Shown in pieces: positions 15,947 to 25,739 of a stretch of DNA of 43,438 nucleotides. Below the pieces are notes generated by a model. The model was not told where the DNA came from, did not search any database, and saw only the letters and a list, made by a program, of their open reading frames with translations. Numbering within the stretch: the stretch's first letter is position 1; every line of letters starts with the position of its first letter. The stretch is from Limosilactobacillus pontis (GTDB lineage: Bacteria > Bacillota > Bacilli > Lactobacillales > Lactobacillaceae). Made by a program: the position numbers and the translations under genes. Location of the stretch: positions 1 to 43,438 of the forward strand of contig NZ_PNFV01000011.1 of NCBI RefSeq assembly GCF_002940945.1, in the 5' to 3' direction.

Positions 15947-17269
15947 ATGGCTTACAAATTCAGACTGCCTGAAATGGGTGAAGGCCTTACCGAAGGTGAC
16001 ATCGCTTCATTCCTGGTTAAGGAAGGCGACCAAATTAAGGCCGATGATCCATTAGTAGAAATTCAGACCGATAAATCAACTACCCAATTGGTATCACCAG
16101 TTGATGGGACCGTTACTAAGCTGGATGCTAAGGAAGACGATCATGTCGAAAAGGGTGATAACCTAGTTGAAATTGATGATGGCAAGGACGGTGTAAGCAC
16201 CAACGTGGAAGCCGAAGATGACGATGACGCTGATGATGAAGCACCAGCTGAGGAAGAGTCCTCTGCTCCAGCTGAAAGTGCTGCTCCGGCAAAGTCAGCT
16301 GCTCCTGCCAAGGGAGGAGCTGCACCACTGGCTGAGCCAAACAAGCTGGTTATGGCAATGCCGTCAGTTCGTCAATACGCTCGTGATAAGGGCGTTGACA
16401 TCTCCTTGGTACAACCAAGTGGTAACCATGGTCAAGTACTGAAGGAAGATATCGATAACTTCAACGGTGCTGCCGCGAGTGCACCAGCTGCCAGTCCTGC
16501 AACTGCTGAAGCTGCTGCTCCAAAGGCTGGTAACACAATTAAGCCTTACACCGGTGCTGGTGAAGATGCTGAAACCCGTGAACCACTGTCCAATATGCGG
16601 AAGATCATTGCTAAGAACATGCGTGAATCTGCTGACATTAGTCCAATGGTTACGATTTTTGCTAACGCCGAAGTTTCCAAGATCATGGCTAACCGGAAGA
16701 AATACAAGCCAGTTGCTGCTGACCAAGGTATTCACCTGACCTTCCTGCCTTACGTTGTTAAGGCCCTCGTTGCTATGATGAAGAAGTACCCAGAATTCAA
16801 CAGTTCAATTGATGACAGTACTCAGGAATTGGTTCAAAAGCATTACTACAACATTGGTATTGCTACCAGCACTGACCACGGTTTGTACAACCCGAACATC
16901 AAGAATGCTGACGCCAAGAGTATGTTTGAAATTGCTAAGGAAATTTCCGATAATGCTCAAGCTGCTGAAGATAACAAGCTTAGTCCAGCAAGCATGGCTC
17001 ACGGTTGCATGACTATCTCCAATATTGGTTCTATGCGTGGTGGTTGGTTCACACCAATTATCAACCAACCAGAAGTTGCAATCCTTGGAATGGGGACTAT
17101 TGCTACTGAACCAGTTGTTAATGCTGAAGGTGAGATTGTCGTTGGCCACAACATGAAGTTGTCACTGACTGTTGACCACCGTCTAATTGATGGTGCCTTA
17201 GCTACTGAAGCTTTGAATTACCTGAAGAAGCTTCTCGAAGATCCTGAATTGTTAATGATGGAGGGCTAA
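15947..17269 (+). CDS. pdhC: Dihydrolipoamide acetyltransferase (E2) of pyruvate dehydrogenase
   Basis: This is the core of the complex; it moves the acetyl group from E1 to CoA. There is one lipoyl domain (1-80) with the lipoylated Lys43 in QTDKST. An acidic then Ala/Pro-rich linker follows. The peripheral subunit-binding domain is around 130-165 ([18 protein letters not shown]), then a second Ala/Pro linker. The catalytic domain covers about 205-440, with active-site His411 and Asp415 in [10 protein letters not shown]. Other lactobacilli may have one or two lipoyl domains; this one has one. GAAAGGAAG precedes the ATG. The 45-base gap to pdhB holds no terminator. Confidence 0.95.
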   Translation: MAYKFRLPEMGEGLTEGDIASFLVKEGDQIKADDPLVEIQTDKSTTQLVSPVDGTVTKLDAKEDDHVEKGDNLVEIDDGKDGVSTNVEAEDDDDADDEAPAEEESSAPAESAAPAKSAAPAKGGAAPLAEPNKLVMAMPSVRQYARDKGVDISLVQPSGNHGQVLKEDIDNFNGAAASAPAASPATAEAAAPKAGNTIKPYTGAGEDAETREPLSNMRKIIAKNMRESADISPMVTIFANAEVSKIMANRKKYKPVAADQGIHLTFLPYVVKALVAMMKKYPEFNSSIDDSTQELVQKHYYNIGIATSTDHGLYNPNIKNADAKSMFEIAKEISDNAQAAEDNKLSPASMAHGCMTISNIGSMRGGWFTPIINQPEVAILGMGTIATEPVVNAEGEIVVGHNMKLSLTVDHRLIDGALATEALNYLKKLLEDPELLMMEG

Positions 17270-17275
17270 TTAAAT

Positions 17276-18703
17276 ATGGCTGATGTTGAACAAAAAGATA
17301 CGGTTATCGTCGGAGGAGGCCCTGGTGGTTACGTTGCCGCTATCCGTGCCTCTGAATTAGGACAAAAGGTTACTCTGATTGAAAAGGGTGATCCCGGTTT
17401 AGGCGGTGTCTGCCTGAACGTTGGTTGTGTGCCTTCTAAGGCTTTGATTGCGGCTGGTCACCGGCTTCGTGAAGCCCGTGATGCTTCAACTTATGGTATT
17501 TCCAAGACCGATGCAACGATCGACTTCAAGAAGACCCAAGACTGGAAGCAGCACAAAGTTGTTGACCGGATGACTCGTGGTGTCAAGATGTTGCTCAAGA
17601 AGCACAAGGTTGAAGTTATCGATGGTGTTGCCATGATGGATAACGACCACCAACTTCGGGTTCTCAAGTCTGGTCCAAAGCAGTTTATGGACTTTGACGG
17701 TGGTAAGAAGATTACTTGGAAGAACCTGATCCTGGCAACTGGTTCACGTCCAGTTGAAATTCCTAACTTCAAGTTTGAAGGACGGGTCATTGATTCAACT
17801 GGTGGCCTGAATCTGCCAGAAATCCCAAAGGAACTAGTTGTCATCGGTGGTGGTTACATCGGGACTGAATTGGCTGGTGCTTACGCTGATCTCGGTTCAC
17901 ACGTAACGATCATTGAAGGAACTGATAGCATCCTTGGTGGCTTTGACAAAGACATGGTAAGTGTAGTTGTTAAGAACCTGAAGAAGAAGGGGATTGACAT
18001 TATTACCAAAGCCATGGCCAAGAACTCCACTCAAGATGATTCTTCTGTCACGGTTACCTATGAAGTTGACGGCAAGGAAAACAGTATCAAGGCAGACTAC
18101 TGCATGGTTTCTGTTGGTCGGAAGCCAAATACTGATAACTTTGCCCTCGATATGACGAGTGTTAAGCTCAACGATCACCATCAAGTGATCGTTGACAAGC
18201 AGGGTCGGACTAACGTGCCAGGTATCTGGGCAATTGGTGATATTGTTCCAGGTCCTGCCTTAGCCCACAAGGCCTTCTTTGAGGGTAAGACTGCTGCTGG
18301 AGCGATTGCCGGTAAGAACACCGCTAATGACTGGGTAGGGGTACCTGCTGTTTGCTTCGCTGACCCTGAACTGGCCCAAGTAGGGATGACCGCTGACGAA
18401 GCTAAGGAGAAGGGGATTGAGGTTGCTACCGCTAAGTTCCCATTTGCCGGGAACGCTCGTGCGGTATCACTCGATCAGCCTGATGGGTTTGTCCGGTTCA
18501 CCTACACCAAGGACAAGAAGAATGTTGTTGGTGCTGAGGTCGTTGGACCAGAAGCAAGTACGTTGGCTGGTGAATTATCATTGATCGTCAACTGCGGGAT
18601 GAATGTTGAGGATGTTTCCTTAACGATTCACCCACACCCAACCCTTAATGAGCCAATTCAAGAGGCTACTGACGTTGCGATGGGCTTCCCAACCCATATT
18701 TAA
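17276..18703 (+). CDS. pdhD: Dihydrolipoamide dehydrogenase (E3)
   Basis: This flavoprotein reoxidises dihydrolipoamide on E2 with NAD+. FAD-binding GGGPGGYVAA (13-22), the redox disulphide Cys46/Cys51 in GGVCLNVGCVPSK, the NAD-binding GGGYIGTELA, the second FAD motif AIGDIVPGPALAHKA, and the His-Glu pair HPHPTLNE at the dimer interface are all present. The length is 475. It starts 6 bases after pdhC, with its GGAGGG site made by the last codons of pdhC. A strong terminator follows, closing the four-gene operon. Confidence 0.96.
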   Translation: MADVEQKDTVIVGGGPGGYVAAIRASELGQKVTLIEKGDPGLGGVCLNVGCVPSKALIAAGHRLREARDASTYGISKTDATIDFKKTQDWKQHKVVDRMTRGVKMLLKKHKVEVIDGVAMMDNDHQLRVLKSGPKQFMDFDGGKKITWKNLILATGSRPVEIPNFKFEGRVIDSTGGLNLPEIPKELVVIGGGYIGTELAGAYADLGSHVTIIEGTDSILGGFDKDMVSVVVKNLKKKGIDIITKAMAKNSTQDDSSVTVTYEVDGKENSIKADYCMVSVGRKPNTDNFALDMTSVKLNDHHQVIVDKQGRTNVPGIWAIGDIVPGPALAHKAFFEGKTAAGAIAGKNTANDWVGVPAVCFADPELAQVGMTADEAKEKGIEVATAKFPFAGNARAVSLDQPDGFVRFTYTKDKKNVVGAEVVGPEASTLAGELSLIVNCGMNVEDVSLTIHPHPTLNEPIQEATDVAMGFPTHI

Positions 18704-18731
18704 ATAAGTTACTAACATCTTAATCAAATCC

Positions 18732-18765
18732 AAAAACACGTTGTCGATCATGGCAACGTGTTTTT
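18732..18765 (+). terminator. pdh operon terminator
   Basis: AAAAACACGTTG (18732-18743) pairs with CAACGTGTTTTT (18754-18765), a 12-bp stem with a 10-base loop ending in a T run. Confidence 0.88.
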
Positions 18766-18835
18766 GGTTTTAAAGGTAACGCTTGCTTAAGGGGAATTGT
18801 ATAATAGGAATAAACAATTGATGAGGAGTGGTTAA

Positions 18836-19120
18836 ATGCAAAGTCAGAATTATTCTTACCCGTTGAATCCTAACTGGTCAACGGCTGAGATGGAAACCGT
18901 GATCGCAATGCTTCGGGCTGTTGAGGATGCTTATGAGGTTGGGATCAGTCGTGAAAAATTGCTGAAACGTTACCAGGCCTTCAAACAAATTGTCAATTCT
19001 AAGGCTGAAGAGAAGCAAATTGGCCGCGACTTTACGCGTGAGTCCGGTTACGTTCTCTACCGGGTAGTCAAGCAGGCTCAGAATAGTAATGCACAGCGAC
19101 TTAAGATGGTTGGCGATTAG
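18836..19120 (+). CDS. UPF0223 family protein
   Basis: The product (94 residues) belongs to the UPF0223 (B. subtilis YktA) family of unknown function, widespread in Firmicutes. The start NYSYPLNPNWSTAEMETVIAMLRAVEDAYE and the end FTRESGYVLYRVVKQ fit this family. It is all-helical and lacks a signal peptide. A TATAAT box lies at 18800-18805; the -35 is poor. GAGGAGTGG precedes the ATG. Two bases separate it from the SuhB-like gene, an arrangement often seen upstream of typA in this group. No function is claimed. Confidence 0.85.
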   Translation: MQSQNYSYPLNPNWSTAEMETVIAMLRAVEDAYEVGISREKLLKRYQAFKQIVNSKAEEKQIGRDFTRESGYVLYRVVKQAQNSNAQRLKMVGD

Positions 19121-19122
19121 TA

Positions 19123-19893
19123 ATGTTAGAAGAAATTGATTTAAGAGTACAGAAGCTTATGCGGATGGTTAACCAACAGACTCTCCGCCACCTGGACGGT
19201 TCTTCTTATCGGGTGGCCACCAAGAGCAGCTACAACGATTTGGTGACCACAATCGACCGCCAAAACGAGCAGGCGATTGACCGTCAGTTGCGAGAAATTG
19301 ATCCCGGCTGCCGGATTTTGAGTGAAGAGGGGTTCGGTGACCAGCAGATTAATGACTTAGCCGGTCATGTCTGGATTGTCGACCCCCTAGATGGTACCCT
19401 TAATTTTGTCAAACAGCATAATCACTTTGGGATCATGTTAGCCCTTTACGTTGACGGCTACCCAACTCTGGCCTACATTATGGATGCGGTTAACCAGGAC
19501 CTTTATCATGGAGGTAATGGCTGGGGTGTCTTCAAGAATGATCAACGGCTGGCAGGTCCGATTAATGCTAACCTGCACGATAGCCTGATTGCTATTAGTA
19601 GTTCGCTAGTCCTCGATGACGTGGCTAACCTGGCTCAAGTGGCCCGCCAAGCGAGTGGCCTGCGAATGTATGGTAGCGCGGCGATGGAAATGATCGGTGT
19701 CCTGAATGGTGAGTTGGGTGCTTACGTTTCGCACTTAAAGCCCTGGGACCTTGCCGCAGGACGGGTCCTGGCCGAAGAATTGGGATTGACCGTTAAATCA
19801 ATTGACGATAATGGAATAAGTGTGCTATCATCTAATCTTGTATTAGTAGCAACGAAGCGCGCGGGTCAGGATATCCTGGATCGCACCGATTAG
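19123..19893 (+). CDS. suhB: Inositol monophosphatase family protein
   Basis: This 256-residue Mg-dependent phosphatase belongs to the IMPase/SuhB family. The metal-binding motifs are clear: EEGFGD, WIVDPLDGTLNF (DPLDGT with metal-binding aspartates) and KPWDLAAGRVLAEE near the C terminus. The substrate in Firmicutes is uncertain (inositol phosphates, nucleotidase-like or sugar phosphates), so the symbol is tentative. It starts 2 bases after the UPF0223 stop with no clear ribosome-binding site of its own; translational coupling is likely. A terminator follows before typA. Confidence 0.85.
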   Translation: MLEEIDLRVQKLMRMVNQQTLRHLDGSSYRVATKSSYNDLVTTIDRQNEQAIDRQLREIDPGCRILSEEGFGDQQINDLAGHVWIVDPLDGTLNFVKQHNHFGIMLALYVDGYPTLAYIMDAVNQDLYHGGNGWGVFKNDQRLAGPINANLHDSLIAISSSLVLDDVANLAQVARQASGLRMYGSAAMEMIGVLNGELGAYVSHLKPWDLAAGRVLAEELGLTVKSIDDNGISVLSSNLVLVATKRAGQDILDRTD

Positions 19894-19901
19894 TTGTCGA
19901 A

Positions 19902-19929
19902 GCTGTGACCGGTTTGTCACAGTTTTTTT
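19902..19929 (+). terminator. Terminator after suhB
   Basis: CTGTGAC (19903-19909) pairs with GTCACAG (19916-19922), followed by seven T. Confidence 0.82.
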
Positions 19930-19999
19930 ATGAAATCAGTCGCTAACCAGTGTATACTAGTTAGGATGAACAGATTGAAACGAAAGGAAGAATTACGCT

Positions 20000-21844
20000 T
20001 TGAAAACTCGTGAGGACATTCGTAACATTGCGATCATTGCCCACGTTGACCATGGTAAGACGACCCTGGTTAACGAAATGCTGAAGCAGTCAGATACTTT
20101 ACCGGAACACTTCAGCATCCAGGACCGGGCCATGGATACCAACGCCATTGAACGGGAACGTGGGATCACTATCCTGTCCAAGAACACGGCTGTCAAGTAC
20201 GGCAAGTACCAGATTAATATCCTGGATACCCCAGGACACGCTGACTTCGGTGGTGAAGTTGAGCGGGTTATGAAGATGGTTGACGGGGTATTGCTGGTTG
20301 TTGATGCCTTTGAAGGGACCATGCCGCAGACCCGCTTTGTGCTGAAGAAGGCACTAGAACAACACTTGACCCCAATCGTGGTCATCAATAAGGTTGACCG
20401 GAAGGGTGCCCGTCCGGAAGAAGTTGTTGACGAAGTATTGGACCTCTTTATCGAGCTGGGTGCCGACGAAGACCAGCTGGACTTCCCGGTTGTTTACACT
20501 TCAGCCATGAATGGGACTTCCAGTTATGATTCTGATATTTCGACTCAGGAACACACGATGAAGCCGCTGTTCGATACCATCATCAAGACCATTCCGGCTC
20601 CGGTTGACAACTCCGATGAACCGCTTCAGTTCCAAGTTGCTATTCTGGACTACAATGACTTTGTTGGCCGAATTGGAATTGGCCGGGTCTTCCGGGGGAA
20701 GATCAAGGTCGGCGACAATGTTACTCTGATGAAGCTTGACGGGACCAAGAAGAATTTCCGGGTTACTAAGCTGTTCGGTTTCTTCGGTTTGAAGCGGTTG
20801 GAAATCAAGGAAGCCAAAGCTGGTGACTTGATTGCCGTTTCCGGGATGGAAGACATCAACGTTGGTGAAACGGTTACCGACCCTGACCATCCGGAAGCCC
20901 TGACCCCACTGCGGATTGATCCGCCGACACTGCGGATGACTTTCCGGACCAACGATTCACCATTTGCTGGTCGGGAAGGTAAATTCGTGACGGCTCGTCA
21001 GCTGGAAGATCGCTTGAAGCGTGAAATGCAGACCGATGTATCTCTCAAGGTTGACGACACAGATGACCCTGGTGCCTGGACCGTTTCCGGTCGTGGTGAA
21101 CTGCACTTGTCCATTCTGATCGAAACCCTGCGTCGTGAGGGCTACGAACTGTCTGTATCTCGGCCAGAAGTTATCTACCGGGAAATTGACGGGACAATGT
21201 GTGAACCGTTTGAAGAGGTTCAGATCGATACTCCTGATGAATATACCGGGGCCGTTATCGACAGTCTTTCCAAGCGGAAGGGTGAGATGAAGAACATGGA
21301 GCCTGGTGAAAACGGCCAGACCCGTTTGATCTTCCTCGCACCATCACGTGGTTTGATCGGTTACTCTACTGAGTTCATGACCCAGACCCGTGGCTATGGG
21401 ATCATGAGTCACACCTTTGAAAAGTATGCTCCAGTAATTAAGAACTGGAACCCTGGTCGGCAAAAGGGAACCTTAGTATCTATGAATGCTGGTAAGGCAA
21501 CGACTTATGCCATGATGGGAATCGAAAGTCGTGGTCAACTCCTGATCGACCCAGGTACGGAGGTTTACGAAGGGATGATCGTTGGTGAAAACAGCCGTGA
21601 GAACGACATCACAGTTAACATCACCAAGGGTAAGAACCTGACCAACGTCCGGGCAGCCGGTTCTGATGAAATGGCTCATATTAAGACACCAACTCACTTC
21701 TCTCTTGAAGAATCACTTGAGTTCCTGAACGAAGACGAATACTGTGAAGTTACGCCGGAGAATATCCGCCTGCGTAAGAAGATCCTGAACACGAACGCTC
21801 GTGAAAAGGAAGCTAAGCGCCGTCGTGCCGCTTCACGCAAGTAA
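20000..21844 (+). CDS. typA: Ribosome-associated GTPase TypA/BipA
   Basis: This translational GTPase of 614 residues is related to EF-G and needed for ribosome assembly and stress or cold growth in other bacteria. It has G1 [10 protein letters not shown] (14-23), effector [24 protein letters not shown], and the BipA-specific C-terminal domain ([23 protein letters not shown] near the end). The start is TTG at 20000, with AAAGGAAG 9 bases before it; no ATG fits because the first residues [20 protein letters not shown] are already canonical. It stands alone between terminators. Confidence 0.96.
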   Translation: MKTREDIRNIAIIAHVDHGKTTLVNEMLKQSDTLPEHFSIQDRAMDTNAIERERGITILSKNTAVKYGKYQINILDTPGHADFGGEVERVMKMVDGVLLVVDAFEGTMPQTRFVLKKALEQHLTPIVVINKVDRKGARPEEVVDEVLDLFIELGADEDQLDFPVVYTSAMNGTSSYDSDISTQEHTMKPLFDTIIKTIPAPVDNSDEPLQFQVAILDYNDFVGRIGIGRVFRGKIKVGDNVTLMKLDGTKKNFRVTKLFGFFGLKRLEIKEAKAGDLIAVSGMEDINVGETVTDPDHPEALTPLRIDPPTLRMTFRTNDSPFAGREGKFVTARQLEDRLKREMQTDVSLKVDDTDDPGAWTVSGRGELHLSILIETLRREGYELSVSRPEVIYREIDGTMCEPFEEVQIDTPDEYTGAVIDSLSKRKGEMKNMEPGENGQTRLIFLAPSRGLIGYSTEFMTQTRGYGIMSHTFEKYAPVIKNWNPGRQKGTLVSMNAGKATTYAMMGIESRGQLLIDPGTEVYEGMIVGENSRENDITVNITKGKNLTNVRAAGSDEMAHIKTPTHFSLEESLEFLNEDEYCEVTPENIRLRKKILNTNAREKEAKRRRAASRK

Positions 21845-21855
21845 ATATATTTAAG

Positions 21856-21891
21856 AAAACCCGAAAGGCACTGTGATGTCTTTCGGGTTTT
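21856..21891 (+). terminator. typA terminator
   Basis: AAAACCCGAAAG (21856-21867) pairs with CTTTCGGGTTTT (21880-21891), a 12-bp stem with a 12-base loop. Confidence 0.88.
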
Positions 21892-21947
21892 GGTCATTAT
21901 AATGCTATAATGAAAAAGATACTTTTAATTGAAGTAGGTGTAACTTC

Positions 21948-23159
21948 GTGAAAAAGATAAAGTTTCGGCCCCGTCGTGGGCTAGCTACAATTAAACAAAA
22001 CTTCCATTTTTGGGACTATTACTTGATGGTTCCGTATCTCATTTTGTGCTTGCTTGGGATCGTGATGGTCTATTCATCGAGTGCGGCAATTCAGATGCAG
22101 AACGGTGGGACTCCCCAGGCTTACTTGCTCAAACAGAGCATCTACGTCGTTTTAGGAATTGCTGTTCTCCTATTCTGTGCCAATTACCCGCTTGCTCACT
22201 ACCGTCACCGTCGTTTCCTTGAGTATTCAACCATTGGTATGGGGATCATGCTGGTGGTGGTCTTAGTACTTGGTAAAGCGGTCAACGGGGCCAAAGGTTG
22301 GTTAAATTTGGGGCCGATCAACATTCAACCGGTAGAATTTTGTAAGCTCTACTTTATCCTTTACCTGGCCGACCGGATGGCTCGAGCACGACAGCAGGGA
22401 CAGCATTTCCTGCTTTCCAAGTTGTCACGGGGCCCGTTAGTGCTAGCTGCGGTGTATCTTGGCTTGATTTTTATTCAGCCGGACACGGGGGGCTTCGCGA
22501 TCAACGCTTGTATTATTGCCGTGATGATCCTTGCCTGTGATATTCGCTGGGGGAAGGCAATTACTGCGGTGATTGGCTTTCCACTGGTGATCTACTTTGG
22601 CCTTCAGCTGGCGATCATTAATGGTTGGCTGCATGGTGGCTACCGAATTCAGCGATTTATTGCCTTCATGAATCCCTTTGGCAATGCCAGCGGATCCGGG
22701 AGCCAGCTGGTCAACTCTTATTATGCCATTAGTAATGGTGGTATCTTTGGTGTTGGTTTGGGAAACAGTGTCCAGAAGATGGGGTATCTGCCCGAACCCA
22801 ATACTGACTTCATTATGGCGATCACTAGCGAGGAGCTCGGCTTGGTTGGGGTAATGGCGATTTTGATTCTCCTGCTGGTACTGATCTGTCGGATGATCCA
22901 GTTGGGAGTCAAGAGCCAGTCCCTCTATCAGAGCTTGATCTGCTACGGGTCAGCCACTTTTTTCACGATTGAGACTTTCTTCAACATCGGTGGTGTTTTA
23001 GGCTTGCTGCCGATTACCGGTGTGACCTTCCCCTTCATCAGCTACGGTGGTTCCAGTATGGTGGTTCTTTCGGCAACGGTGGGAATAGTCATTAACATTA
23101 GTATTCGCCAGAACAAGGATCAGCTGGCAGTCGGCGAACCATTTTTACCAACAGATTAG
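21948..23159 (+). CDS. ftsW: FtsW/RodA/SpoVE family septal peptidoglycan polymerase
   Basis: This SEDS-family glycosyltransferase polymerises lipid II at the septum together with a class B PBP. The 403-residue chain has about ten membrane segments and family signatures: VYSSSAA in the first segment region, KGWLNLGPINIQPVEFCKL, the extracellular PEPNTDFIMAITSEELGL, and SYGGSSMVVLSATVGI near the end. The position after typA is common for ftsW in lactobacilli and favours it over rodA, though sequence alone does not fully separate them. The start is GTG at 21948, with TAGGTG upstream. A TATAAT-like box lies at 21907-21912. Confidence 0.9.
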   Translation: MKKIKFRPRRGLATIKQNFHFWDYYLMVPYLILCLLGIVMVYSSSAAIQMQNGGTPQAYLLKQSIYVVLGIAVLLFCANYPLAHYRHRRFLEYSTIGMGIMLVVVLVLGKAVNGAKGWLNLGPINIQPVEFCKLYFILYLADRMARARQQGQHFLLSKLSRGPLVLAAVYLGLIFIQPDTGGFAINACIIAVMILACDIRWGKAITAVIGFPLVIYFGLQLAIINGWLHGGYRIQRFIAFMNPFGNASGSGSQLVNSYYAISNGGIFGVGLGNSVQKMGYLPEPNTDFIMAITSEELGLVGVMAILILLLVLICRMIQLGVKSQSLYQSLICYGSATFFTIETFFNIGGVLGLLPITGVTFPFISYGGSSMVVLSATVGIVINISIRQNKDQLAVGEPFLPTD

Positions 23160-23174
23160 TAAGGATATGATAGG

Positions 23175-23456
23175 ATGTTTAAGTTAACTGCTCGTCGGGC
23201 CCTGGTGGTGTACATCAACGGTAACCGGGTTGTCCGGACCCTTCACCACTACGGGACTGTACGCTATTTTTCCCGACGGATGCATTACGTGATTTTATAC
23301 GTTGATCAAGATCAGATTGATACGGTAAAAAATAAGATCAGTCACCTGCGGGCGGTCCGCAGGGTGGAGGAGTCGGTGCGTCCGGACCTTGATCCGACCC
23401 TGACTGACTTAGAGATGACCGGACTGTATAAACTACATGATGAGGATGATAAGTAA
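23175..23456 (+). CDS. ylbG: YlbG/UPF0298 family protein
   Basis: The 93-residue protein fits the DUF2129 (B. subtilis YlbG) family of unknown function, characterised by a single small alpha/beta domain with R(A/R)xxVYxxxxRxxRxLxxYGxxxYxSRRMxYVxLYV. That pattern is visible across residues 7-46. The family almost always lies next to rsmD and coaD, as here, hinting at a role in ribosome or RNA metabolism that is not established. Its stop overlaps the rsmD start by one base (TAATG), so the two are translationally coupled. Confidence 0.85.
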   Translation: MFKLTARRALVVYINGNRVVRTLHHYGTVRYFSRRMHYVILYVDQDQIDTVKNKISHLRAVRRVEESVRPDLDPTLTDLEMTGLYKLHDEDDK

Positions 23457-24016
23457 TGAGAGTAGTATCTGGCAAGTTTCGTGGCCGTAAACTAAATGCC
23501 GTACCTGGCATGGCAACCCGGCCAACGACCGACAAGGTGAAGGAGGCCCTCTTCAACATCATTGGGCCGTATTTCGACGGTGGGCAGAGTTTAGACCTAT
23601 TTGCTGGTAGTGGGGGACTTAGCATTGAGGGAGTTTCCCGTGGAATTGACCATGCGGTTTTGATTGACCGTCAATATCAGGCAATCAAGACAATTCATCA
23701 CAATATTGAGGTGACTAAGAATCCCAAACAGTTCTCAGTCTATAAAATGGACGCTCGAAAGGCCCTGGGGATGCTCGGTAAGCATCAGACTAAGTTTGAC
23801 CTGGTCTATTTGGACCCGCCTTATGCCAAGCAGCAGATCATGCGGGACCTCGACCGAATGGTGACTGATGACCTGCTCAATGATGGAGCAGTGATCGTCG
23901 CTGAGACCAATCAGGCAGCCGACCTGCCAACCGAAGACCAGCCGAACTTTGCGTTTATTCGCCGGCAGACATATGGTATAACAGTACTAACCATTTACCG
24001 TTTTCGAAAGGAGTAG
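23456..24016 (+). CDS. rsmD: 16S rRNA (guanine(966)-N2)-methyltransferase
   Basis: The product methylates G966 of 16S rRNA. It is a 186-residue class I methyltransferase. The start MRVVSGKFRGRKLNAVPG is characteristic of RsmD. The SAM-binding motif I is LDLFAGSGGLSIEG, and the catalytic motif is LVYLDPPYAKQ (NPPY type). Its ATG overlaps the ylbG stop, and coaD follows after 5 bases. The rsmD-coaD pair is widely conserved. Confidence 0.94.
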   Translation: MRVVSGKFRGRKLNAVPGMATRPTTDKVKEALFNIIGPYFDGGQSLDLFAGSGGLSIEGVSRGIDHAVLIDRQYQAIKTIHHNIEVTKNPKQFSVYKMDARKALGMLGKHQTKFDLVYLDPPYAKQQIMRDLDRMVTDDLLNDGAVIVAETNQAADLPTEDQPNFAFIRRQTYGITVLTIYRFRKE

Positions 24017-24021
24017 TTTTT

Positions 24022-24543
24022 ATGAAAGTTGCTGTATTTCCCGGGACTTTTGACCCCTTGACACTGGGGCACCTGGATCTGATCAAACGGGGAAGTGCTC
24101 TTTTTGACCAGCTGGCCGTTGCTGTGATGACCAACAGCAGTAAGCAGCCGTTATTTACGGTTGAAGAGCGAATTGCCCAGATCAAGGAGGCAGTTGCCGG
24201 ATTAGACAACGTCTCGGTGATCACGGCATCCGGATTGACCGTTGATTTAATGAACCGGATTGGGGCCGATTACCTGATGCGGGGACTGCGAAACAACACC
24301 GACTTCCAGTATGAGCGTGATATTGCTGCTATGAACAACTTTCTAGATGACCAATGTGAGACGATTTTCTTCCTGGCTAAGCCGGAATATCAGCATCTGT
24401 CGAGCAGTCTACTGAAGGAGGTTACCTCCAATGGGGGTGATATCTCCGCCTACTTACCGGCCAACATTAACGTGGCCCTGAAGAAGCGATTGAAAGAACG
24501 TCAATTGATGCGGGTAAAAGAACAGAATGAAAAAACAAGATAA
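24022..24543 (+). CDS. coaD: Phosphopantetheine adenylyltransferase
   Basis: The product catalyses the penultimate step of coenzyme A synthesis, joining 4'-phosphopantetheine to AMP. It is a 173-residue nucleotidyltransferase with FPGTFDPLTLGHLDLIKRG (HxGH signature) at the start, RGLRNNTDFQYE, and the second ATP site segment LSSSLLKEV (ISST(x)VRE counterpart). AAAGGAG precedes the ATG. Its last 17 bases overlap the sepM start. Confidence 0.95.
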   Translation: MKVAVFPGTFDPLTLGHLDLIKRGSALFDQLAVAVMTNSSKQPLFTVEERIAQIKEAVAGLDNVSVITASGLTVDLMNRIGADYLMRGLRNNTDFQYERDIAAMNNFLDDQCETIFFLAKPEYQHLSSSLLKEVTSNGGDISAYLPANINVALKKRLKERQLMRVKEQNEKTR

Positions 24544-25573
24544 ACAAGTTCTTCGTTGGATAGGAACCATCCTCGCCCTGACCCTTTTTCTGGGCTGGTT
24601 TCTGTTCTGGCCACTAAACTCTTATGTTGAAGCACCGGGAAACGCCACTAACCTGCGTTCCTTTGTTCAGGTCAAGGATCATCCGGATCCGGGAAAGGGG
24701 AGCTTCATGATTACTTCGGTGGCCCTGCAGCGTGCTCATCCGGTTACCTATTTGGCTGCCAAAGCTGTTCCCTACCTTTCAATTGAGAAGGCTGACGATG
24801 TTACAGGCGGTCAGAGTGGAGCTACCTTCGACCGAGTCCAGCACTTTTATATGCAGAGTTCAATTAATGAAGCCATCGCAGTTGCCTTTCGGGCAGCCAA
24901 TCAGCCGGTCACTCGAAAATATCTCGGTATCTATGTTCTTCAGGTTGAACCCAATTCAAAGTTCAAACGAGCGATTAGGGTAGGAGATACTATCACTAAG
25001 GTAGATGGCCATCACTTTAATACCGCCCAAGGTTTCCAGAAGTATATCGGTAAGCAGAAGGTTGGCTCGCCGCTGACTGTAACCTATGAACGCAACGGAC
25101 GCCAGCACCAGGCAACCCGTCGTTTAGTTAGACTAACTGCTCACCGGGCCGGCATTGGTATTCTATTGACTAATAATATGAAGGTTAAAACCAAGGTGCC
25201 GGTAAAGGTAAATCCGGGACAATTAGGTGGTCCATCTGGTGGATTAATGTTTACTCTGCAGATTTATGAACAGATCAGTGGCCATGATCTCCAACGAGGC
25301 CGTAAGATTGCTGGGACCGGAACGATTGCTCCGAATGGTAGCGTTGGCGAGATTGGCGGAATTGACAAGAAGGTCATTGCCGCCCACCGGGCCGGTGCAA
25401 CCATCTTTCTGGCGCCTTACATCAAGCCGACTAAGCTGGTCTTGAAGTATGAGGATGGTCACCAGACTAATTACCAGTTGGCTAAGAAGACAGCCAAGCG
25501 GTATGCGCCGGGAATGAAGGTTGTACCTGTAACCTCGTTTAAACAGGCAGTTCGTTATCTTGAACAAAATTAA
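24527..25573 (+). CDS. sepM: Membrane-anchored PDZ/Lon-like protease (SepM/YlbL)
   Basis: This serine protease of family S16 is exported with an N-terminal membrane anchor. Residues 9-30 form the transmembrane segment. A PDZ domain lies around 130-200 (VLQVEPNSKFKRAIRVGDTITKVDG). The Lon-type proteolytic domain has the nucleophile Ser237 in GGPSGGL and general-base Lys282 in GEIGGIDKKV. In streptococci SepM trims the competence-stimulating peptide; other homologues have other roles, so the substrate here is unknown. The start overlaps coaD by 17 bases. In related genomes comEA follows; here a fructansucrase gene intervenes. Confidence 0.9.
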   Translation: MKKQDKQVLRWIGTILALTLFLGWFLFWPLNSYVEAPGNATNLRSFVQVKDHPDPGKGSFMITSVALQRAHPVTYLAAKAVPYLSIEKADDVTGGQSGATFDRVQHFYMQSSINEAIAVAFRAANQPVTRKYLGIYVLQVEPNSKFKRAIRVGDTITKVDGHHFNTAQGFQKYIGKQKVGSPLTVTYERNGRQHQATRRLVRLTAHRAGIGILLTNNMKVKTKVPVKVNPGQLGGPSGGLMFTLQIYEQISGHDLQRGRKIAGTGTIAPNGSVGEIGGIDKKVIAAHRAGATIFLAPYIKPTKLVLKYEDGHQTNYQLAKKTAKRYAPGMKVVPVTSFKQAVRYLEQN

Positions 25574-25587
25574 TACTAAATAATTTG

Positions 25588-25612
25588 GCAGCGACTCGTT
25601 CGCTGCTTTTTT
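25588..25612 (+). terminator. Terminator of the ylbG-sepM operon
   Basis: GCAGCGA (25588-25594) pairs with TCGCTGC (25600-25606) around a 5-base loop, followed by six T. Confidence 0.82.
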
Positions 25613-25700
25613 AATTATTATCATGGAGAATAATTCTTGAAGAAATCTTGAAAATTTGATTTACAATTTAATAAATTCGTGGTACTTTTTATTTGAAAGT

Positions 25701-25718
25701 TTGATAATCGTTTATCAA
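25701..25718 (+). promoter_or_regulatory. Palindrome upstream of the fructansucrase gene
   Basis: TTGATAA-TCGT-TTATCAA is a perfect 7-bp inverted repeat ending 21 bases before the start codon and 7 bases before the AGGAGG site. Possible operator or leader hairpin. A weak TTGAAA/AATAAA promoter (25648-25653, 25670-25675) lies upstream, so the palindrome may sit within the transcribed leader. Confidence 0.5.
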
Positions 25719-25739
25719 TTGATTTAGGAGGGGAACACC

